NCBI GenBank assembly: GCA_001804345.1
Contig: MHFU01000174.1
Coordinates: 1-9,779 of the forward strand
Length of the DNA stretch: 9,779 nucleotides
Direction: 5' to 3'
Source of the DNA: Omnitrophica bacterium RIFOXYB12_FULL_50_7
GTDB lineage: Bacteria; Omnitrophota; Omnitrophia; Omnitrophales; Aquincolibacteriaceae
In this document: positions 5,724 through 9,779 of the stretch, in pieces
How the letters are laid out: every line of letters starts with the position of its first letter
How positions within the stretch are numbered: the first letter of the stretch is position 1
Notes under the pieces: model-generated
The model's database searches: none
Told to the model about the DNA's origin: nothing
The model's input: only the letters and a program-made list of their open reading frames with translations
Made by a program: the position numbers and the translations under genes

Positions 5724-5752
5724 GTGTTTTTTAGCGGCAAAACGGGTATAAT
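5724..5752 (+). promoter_or_regulatory. Candidate sigma-70-type promoter upstream of the FtsH-like protease gene
   Basis: A perfect -10 box TATAAT (5747-5752) lies 59 bp before the start codon at 5812. A 17-bp spacer places the -35 position at 5724-5729 (GTGTTT), a poor match to TTGACA. The strength of this promoter is therefore uncertain. The leader between it and the gene is about 50 nt. Confidence 0.5.
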
Positions 5753-5811
5753 CCGTTCTGTTTTTCTGGGGGTAACTCCCATTAACTTCTTTTCAAAAAA
5801 GGCGGGTTTGT

Positions 5812-7467
5812 ATGAATAAATGGCGTCGTTTGAAATTATTCCTGATGGATCACTGGGTGAAGGCCGCGATTATCTTCGCTTCGCTGCTCCTCGTGGTTCT
5901 GTCGGTTTGGGGCATGGCTTCTCTCGAAAGCTATTACCGGAATATCACTCTGGCCCAGTTGCCGCTTCAGATCCTCATGGTGATCATCAATTCCGTGATC
6001 TTTGTTTATATGTACATGATGGTCTTCCGGAGCGGATTTTCGAAACTTGATAAAAAGGGCATCAAGGCCAAGAATGTGCAGGTCAAGTTCTCGGACGTGA
6101 TCGGGATCGATGAAGCGAAGGATGAGTGTTGGGAAGTGGTGGAGCTCATCAAGGATCACGCACGCTTGAAAAAGATCGGCGGGAGAATTTTACGAGGGAT
6201 CTTGATGATGGGGCCTCCGGGATGCGGGAAAACGTACTTGGCGAAGGCGATTGCGACCGAAGCGGGTCTTCCGTTTCTTTCCATGGCGGCTAGCGAATTT
6301 AACGAGATCTTTGTGGGCGTAGGGGCCAGCCGTGTGCGTCAGCTTTTTAAGAAGGCACAACGCCTCGCCTACGGTTTTGGCGGATGCATTGTTTTCATCG
6401 ATGAGTTGGATGCGATGGGTCAACGCCGGACGTTCAATCAGTTTGGCAGTGGTGAAGGGAATACCACTCAAAACCAGCTCTTGGTGGCGATGGATGGGTT
6501 AAGCGACAAAGCCGAGAATATTATTGTGATCGGTGCGACGAACGCCTCGGAAGATATTCTGGATCCGGCGCTTCTCCGTCCGGGACGTTTTGACCGGAAA
6601 GTCTATATCAAGAAACCCAATCTCGAGGGTCGCGAATCGCTTTTCCGATTTTATCTGAGCAAGATCAAATACGAAGCGGCGATCGATTGCAAGCGCTTGG
6701 CGCGCAAGGCGGTCGATAAATCGCCGGCAGATATCGAGAATATTGTCAAGGAATCGGCCCTGATCGCCACGCGTAACAAAAAGGATGTGGTGGGGTTGCG
6801 CGATATTTCTGAGGCGATCGAGAGGATCGAGCTAGGCATGAAGCAAAAGCTTACGGTGAATGCCCGGGAGCGGGAGATGACCGCGTATCACGAGACAGGG
6901 CATTTGATCACGACCTATCTGTCGCATCCTCGCGATGATGTGTTCAAAGCTTCGATCATTCCGAGGAAATCTTCTTTGGGGGTCGTTCATCCTACTTCGA
7001 TCGAAGAGTGGCACGGCCGGGATCGCGAGACCCTGGTTGCCGATATTAAGATCTGCCTTGCCGGATATGTGGCTGAGAAGATCAAATTCAATACCACGAC
7101 GACCGGAGTGACCTCGGATTTCAAGCAGGCGATGGGTCTTGCCCATTTCATGGTATGGGTGCTTGGCATGGGGGCTTCCGGTATGATCGGGGATTATACG
7201 ATCTACAAGGACGGCAATGCCCTTCTACTTTCTGAAGATGTGAAGATGCGTCTCAATCAGGATGTGGACAAGATCCTGAAGGACTGTATGGTCGAAGTCG
7301 AAACGCTTCTCAGGAAGGAAAAAGATCTTTTTGAGCGTTTCGCGCACGAGCTTCTGACCAAACAAGAACTCGACTACGATGAGATCGAGGCTGTTTTTGC
7401 GGAATTCGGCAAGGTCAATCCTCGGCGGTCCTATTTGTCGCAAGGCACGGAACCGCCGAAGGTTTAA
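5812..7467 (+). CDS. ftsH: FtsH-like membrane AAA+ zinc metalloprotease (M41) with minimal periplasmic loop
   Basis: This 551-residue ATP-dependent membrane protease is predicted to extract and degrade membrane and misfolded proteins from the cytoplasmic side. Two membrane helices at about 18-37 and 50-72 are joined by a loop of roughly a dozen residues (SLESYYRNITLAQ), whereas usual FtsH carries a periplasmic domain of about 70 residues between them. The AAA domain shows Walker A GPPGCGKT (134-141), pore motif FVG (167-169), Walker B CIVFIDE (192-198) and the second region of homology with Arg256 and Arg259 as candidate arginine fingers. The protease domain has the zinc motif HETGH (360-364) and the third ligand Asp436 in GVTSDFKQA. 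All catalytic residues I can check are present, so the enzyme should be active. ATG 5812 follows AAGG (5799-5802) at 9 nt. A lipoprotein gene starts 19 nt after the stop. The missing periplasmic domain suggests a specialised paralogue and not necessarily the housekeeping FtsH. Confidence 0.88.
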   Translation: MNKWRRLKLFLMDHWVKAAIIFASLLLVVLSVWGMASLESYYRNITLAQLPLQILMVIINSVIFVYMYMMVFRSGFSKLDKKGIKAKNVQVKFSDVIGIDEAKDECWEVVELIKDHARLKKIGGRILRGILMMGPPGCGKTYLAKAIATEAGLPFLSMAASEFNEIFVGVGASRVRQLFKKAQRLAYGFGGCIVFIDELDAMGQRRTFNQFGSGEGNTTQNQLLVAMDGLSDKAENIIVIGATNASEDILDPALLRPGRFDRKVYIKKPNLEGRESLFRFYLSKIKYEAAIDCKRLARKAVDKSPADIENIVKESALIATRNKKDVVGLRDISEAIERIELGMKQKLTVNAREREMTAYHETGHLITTYLSHPRDDVFKASIIPRKSSLGVVHPTSIEEWHGRDRETLVADIKICLAGYVAEKIKFNTTTTGVTSDFKQAMGLAHFMVWVLGMGASGMIGDYTIYKDGNALLLSEDVKMRLNQDVDKILKDCMVEVETLLRKEKDLFERFAHELLTKQELDYDEIEAVFAEFGKVNPRRSYLSQGTEPPKV

Positions 7468-7486
7468 GACTTTGGATCGGGAAACG

Positions 7487-8899
7487 ATGTTGAAAAAGGT
7501 TCCCAAAATAAAGGGGTCTGACCCCCTGAAGTCTTTAAGGGGTCAGACCCCTTTATTTTTTGCGCTTCTTTGTCTTCTGTTTCTTTCCGGTTGCGGGTCC
7601 GCGACCTATCCGGAAGCCCGTTGCAAAGAGGCTCTCCAGGAGATCGCTCTCAAGGAATATAAGATCCCTCATATCGAAGTCGAATTCGTGGGAACGACTC
7701 TCGGAGTGTTCTTGCCTCTCGATAAACTTTTTGAGGCGGACCTTAAAGAGGCCCTGATGAGCGGAAAAGTGACGGATATGGAAAGTCTTTTCCAGCCGAC
7801 GGAAGAGGCTGTCAACAAGGTTGAGGATATTCTTTTCTCCATGTCGCGGATCATGCTCAGTACGGACAAAAAGATCGATTTTTATTATCTGCAGGCTACG
7901 GATGTCGAGAAAAGCGGTATGGACCTGACCTTCATCGGGCAGATTGATGATCTCAAACGAGTACGGTTCTGGGACATCCCGCGAAGTGAATACCGCAAGC
8001 GCATCATTCACGATCTTCACATGAACCGGGCCGCGGTTTGGCACCGGCCCGTGCGGCATTTTTTCAGGGACCTGAATGAAGCCACGGTGAGCGATGTTCA
8101 GGACCGTTATTTTTCCAATACCCCTCAGACAAAATGGGCAGTGGAATTCTTTTTTTCGGACGTTGGCGGCAAGGAGATGTCGCGAGGACGCGCCAAATGG
8201 ACGATCCTGGATCTTAAAAGCATCCCGATCCAGGATAATGATATCGTGGTCTATGCCAAGGCCGAGGTTGCTCCCAAGAATTCCGCGGATACTGACCTGA
8301 AGCCAAGGGTGATGGAGTATTTATTCCAGGTCTCGATCGCAGGGGATAAGGAAAAGATACGTCGGATTATCCCCATGGCTTATCTGGATGACAAGACCGC
8401 GACGCCTGATTTCACATTCACTCGTGACATGGTCGCTAAGAGCCTTCCGAACTGGGAAACGGAGTTCAAGACGCCGGATATCACAATGGGGGATTTTCTT
8501 TCGCGTCAGTTTACGCGGCGTTTTCAGGTGATTGCCTCCGAAGACGAACGGATCGCCAATACTTTTGCGAGTGTCAAACTGGTGGTCCGTTTTGAGCCTC
8601 AGCCCCAGCGGTCCTTCTTGTTCAACGCAGTTGCGCCTTTGCGAAACCCGAAGGAAGTAGCTTATTCCCAAAAGCAGGGAATTCACGAAGATGTGCTCTA
8701 TCTTTGGGAGCGTGTGGCCCGGGAATTCGTGGAAGTGTTGCGAAGTTACAGTTTTCAGGATTATAAGTTCTTGAAATTCCAGTTGTCCCAGGATGGAAAG
8801 TCGTTGACCTGGGAAGCGACGCGCGAAGATCTTGAGCTTTTCCGTGTGCATAAAAAATCTCTCCGGGACATTCTCGTCCTCTCGGCCGACAACGGCTAA
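7487..8899 (+). CDS. Large predicted lipoprotein of unknown function; signal peptide contains a repeat
   Basis: This 470-residue protein starts at ATG 7487, with GGGA 5 nt upstream and 19 nt after the protease gene. No in-frame ATG, GTG or TTG exists between the palindrome described separately and the lipobox, so translation must begin upstream and run through it. The N-terminus is MLKKVPKIKGSDPLKSLRGQ, then the hydrophobic stretch TPLFFALLCLLFLSGC; the lipobox LSGC puts lipidation at Cys36. The signal peptide is unusually long because residues 7-25 are encoded by a perfect inverted repeat. The mature protein has mixed alpha/beta character without low-complexity regions. It contains segments such as WAVEFFFSDVGGKEMSRGRA and VMEYLFQVSIAG that suggest a beta-rich fold. 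I recognise no enzyme motif. Which membrane it is anchored in is not clear: the residue after Cys is Gly, not Asp, which by the E. coli rule favours the outer membrane. Close coupling to the FtsH-like gene suggests a shared role. Confidence 0.82.
   Translation: MLKKVPKIKGSDPLKSLRGQTPLFFALLCLLFLSGCGSATYPEARCKEALQEIALKEYKIPHIEVEFVGTTLGVFLPLDKLFEADLKEALMSGKVTDMESLFQPTEEAVNKVEDILFSMSRIMLSTDKKIDFYYLQATDVEKSGMDLTFIGQIDDLKRVRFWDIPRSEYRKRIIHDLHMNRAAVWHRPVRHFFRDLNEATVSDVQDRYFSNTPQTKWAVEFFFSDVGGKEMSRGRAKWTILDLKSIPIQDNDIVVYAKAEVAPKNSADTDLKPRVMEYLFQVSIAGDKEKIRRIIPMAYLDDKTATPDFTFTRDMVAKSLPNWETEFKTPDITMGDFLSRQFTRRFQVIASEDERIANTFASVKLVVRFEPQPQRSFLFNAVAPLRNPKEVAYSQKQGIHEDVLYLWERVAREFVEVLRSYSFQDYKFLKFQLSQDGKSLTWEATREDLELFRVHKKSLRDILVLSADNG
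7505..7559. repeat. Perfect inverted repeat (REP-like, GGGGTCTGACCCC type) inside a coding region
   Basis: The arms 7505-7525 and 7539-7559 are 21 bp each and perfectly complementary (AAAATAAAGGGG then TCTGACCCC, mirrored), with a 13-nt loop CTGAAGTCTTTAA. The right arm ends in a T run and would pass for an intrinsic terminator, but it lies 18 nt into the lipoprotein gene and encodes its residues 7-25. The GGGGTCAGACCCC core resembles REP-type repeats common in uncultured bacterial genomes, a resemblance from memory and not a search. Confidence 0.9.
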
Positions 8900-8914
8900 A
8901 ACTTTTGCCGTCTT
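8892..8914 (+). terminator. Weak candidate terminator overlapping the end of the lipoprotein gene
   Basis: ACGGC (8892-8896) pairs with GCCGT (8907-8911), with AAAA/TTTT able to extend the stem past one bulged base, followed by only CTTT. The stem includes the last codon and stop of the gene. The short T run makes efficient termination doubtful. Confidence 0.25.
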
Positions 8915-8919
8915 TCCAA

Positions 8920-9048
8920 GTAACCGGATGCAAATATCTCAATAGTTGTGTTGCGCGGTTACGGTAACGATGCCCGTATTGGTCACGTTGAAGGGTTACG
9001 GTTTACAACCGAGAGACGTAACCGTAAAACGAAACGGGCCTCGTAACC
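8920..9048. repeat. Cluster of GTTACGG/CCGTAAC motifs in the gap before rubrerythrin
   Basis: The 288-bp gap 8900-9187 holds no convincing gene. Its first half contains five related motifs: GTAACCGG (8920-8927), the 11-bp palindrome GTTACGGTAAC (8958-8968), GGTTACGGTT (8994-9003), AACCGTAA (9020-9027) and CGTAACC (9042-9048). TTACGGTT (8996-9003) and AACCGTAA (9020-9027) form a perfect 8-bp stem with a 16-nt loop. The spacing is irregular (not 7 bp), so this could be a decayed array of the kind seen at 5056 and 5648, or operator sites for the downstream gene. Confidence 0.55.
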
Positions 9049-9084
9049 TTAGCCGGACAGACTTTTCGTTCGCGCCAGCTTTTG

Positions 9085-9113
9085 CTTTACCGCTTCTTGC
9101 CCGATGGTATAAT
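9085..9113 (+). promoter_or_regulatory. Extended -10 promoter for rubrerythrin
   Basis: TATAAT (9108-9113) is preceded by TGG (9105-9107), giving the extended -10 pattern TGnTATAAT. A partial -35 (CTTTAC, 9085-9090) is at 17 bp. The start codon is 75 bp downstream of the -10 box, and a strong ribosome site AGGAGG (9177-9182) sits 5 nt before it. This supports rubrerythrin as its own transcription unit. Confidence 0.65.
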
Positions 9114-9187
9114 GACGTCCTGTTTCGGAAGGAAGTTCCCCCCAGTTCTATTCCGGGAGCGTGTCTTTTTTCAATTAGGAGGCGTAT

Positions 9188-9775
9188 ATGACGGAATTTA
9201 AAGGGAGCAAGACGGCTGAAAATCTCATGAAATCTTTCGCGGGCGAATCTCAGGCGAGAATGCGCTATACCTATTATTCCAAAGTCGCTCTCAAAGAAGG
9301 CTACCGCCAGATCGCGAACATTTTCCAGGAGACGGCGGATAATGAAAAAGAACACGCCAAGCTTTTTTATGCGCTCCTGATCAAGCACGGTCTTAACGGG
9401 AATCCCGTGGAGATCCACGCGAGTTATCCGGTGGCGCTTGGTGATACCCTCCATAATCTCAAATATGCCGCTATGGGCGAGAAAGAAGAGTGGACGGATC
9501 TTTATCCCACTTTTTCAGTCATTGCGGACAAGGAAGGTTTTGCGGATGTTGCGAGGACCTTCAAACATGTGGCGATGGTCGAGAAACGCCATGAAGAGCG
9601 TTACAGCAAGCTCCACAATGTTCTTGAACATCACAAACTTTTTGTGAAGGACGGCAAGGTCTATTGGAAGTGCCTCGAGTGTGGTTATATCGTCGAAGCT
9701 TCCAAAGCGCCGGAGCGTTGTCCCGTCTGTGACCATCCGCAGGGAAATTTTGAGATCTGGATCGAAAACTATTAA
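9188..9775 (+). CDS. rbr: Rubrerythrin
   Basis: Rubrerythrin is a cytoplasmic non-haem iron protein that reduces hydrogen peroxide to water, taking electrons through a rubredoxin centre; it protects anaerobes from oxidative stress. The 195-residue product has the usual length and order. The N-terminal ferritin-like four-helix domain carries the diiron residues Glu20 (in FAGESQAR), E53-x-x-H56 (EKEH), Glu98 and Glu101 (GEKEEW), and E132-x-x-H135 (EKRH). The C-terminal rubredoxin domain has C162-x2-C165 (CLEC) and C178-x2-C181 (CPVC). All metal-binding positions I know for the family are filled, so the protein should be functional. ATG 9188 is fixed by AGGAGG five nt upstream. The gene seems monocistronic at its 5' side; what follows lies outside the window. 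Confidence 0.97.
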   Translation: MTEFKGSKTAENLMKSFAGESQARMRYTYYSKVALKEGYRQIANIFQETADNEKEHAKLFYALLIKHGLNGNPVEIHASYPVALGDTLHNLKYAAMGEKEEWTDLYPTFSVIADKEGFADVARTFKHVAMVEKRHEERYSKLHNVLEHHKLFVKDGKVYWKCLECGYIVEASKAPERCPVCDHPQGNFEIWIENY

Positions 9776-9779
9776 CAGA

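Noticed and set aside
5333..5782. Minus-strand frame of 149 codons across the acidic protein gene and second heptamer array
   Set aside because: It is Ser-rich because it is the complement of Glu/Pro-rich coding sequence; no signal or domain, and it crosses the repeat array.
7505..7560. Intrinsic terminator after the FtsH-like gene (strong hairpin followed by T run)
   Set aside because: The hairpin lies inside the downstream lipoprotein gene. No in-frame start follows it, and the frame runs through it into a clear lipobox, so it is coding DNA. A secondary terminator-like effect cannot be excluded.
8946..9191. 81-codon open frame in the gap before rubrerythrin
   Set aside because: It covers the inverted repeats and the rubrerythrin promoter, overlaps the rubrerythrin start, and shows no protein-like features.

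Overview
The window reads as chromosomal DNA of a Gram-negative (diderm) bacterium. The signs are an outer-membrane beta-barrel ending in Phe, two lipoproteins with clear lipoboxes, and a signal-peptide-bearing secreted protein. Rubrerythrin points to an anaerobe or microaerophile. The gene mix and the density of short palindromic repeats remind me of uncultured lineages such as Omnitrophota, but the sequence alone does not prove the phylum. All genes I can support are on the + strand.

Layout: (1) 3-1304, the 3' part of an outer-membrane beta-barrel protein, followed by a long inverted repeat (1326-1372). (2) 1400-1825, a small lipoprotein, then uvrA (1869-5084), a full-length nucleotide-excision-repair ATPase enlarged by in-frame repeat insertions. 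(3) 5166-5636, a small acidic exported protein of unknown role, bracketed by two striking arrays of 7-bp repeats arranged head to head (5056-5122 and 5648-5716). (4) 5812-7467, a membrane AAA+ zinc protease of the FtsH/M41 family with almost no periplasmic domain, followed 19 nt later by a 470-residue lipoprotein (7487-8899). The two are probably co-transcribed from a promoter near 5724-5752. (5) 8900-9187, a 288-bp gap with GTTACGG-type inverted repeats and an extended -10 promoter, leading to rubrerythrin (9188-9775).

The most unusual feature is the number of palindromic repeat modules that have become coding sequence. One repeat family occurs three times (1794-1860, 3151-3425, 3979-4064). 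Two copies lie inside uvrA in the same reading frame; the third supplies the end of the upstream lipoprotein gene and the DNA just before the uvrA start. The two uvrA copies differ in length by exactly 189 bp, which is fully explained by one 21-bp palindrome and two 84-bp hairpin modules, all multiples of three. A different perfect palindrome (7505-7559) encodes part of the signal peptide of the 470-residue lipoprotein, and a heptamer array encodes the last nine residues of UvrA. No transposase is present, so these elements would have to be moved in trans or be relics. The situation resembles the Rickettsia palindromic elements known to insert in protein genes, but the sequences here are assembled from several nested modules.
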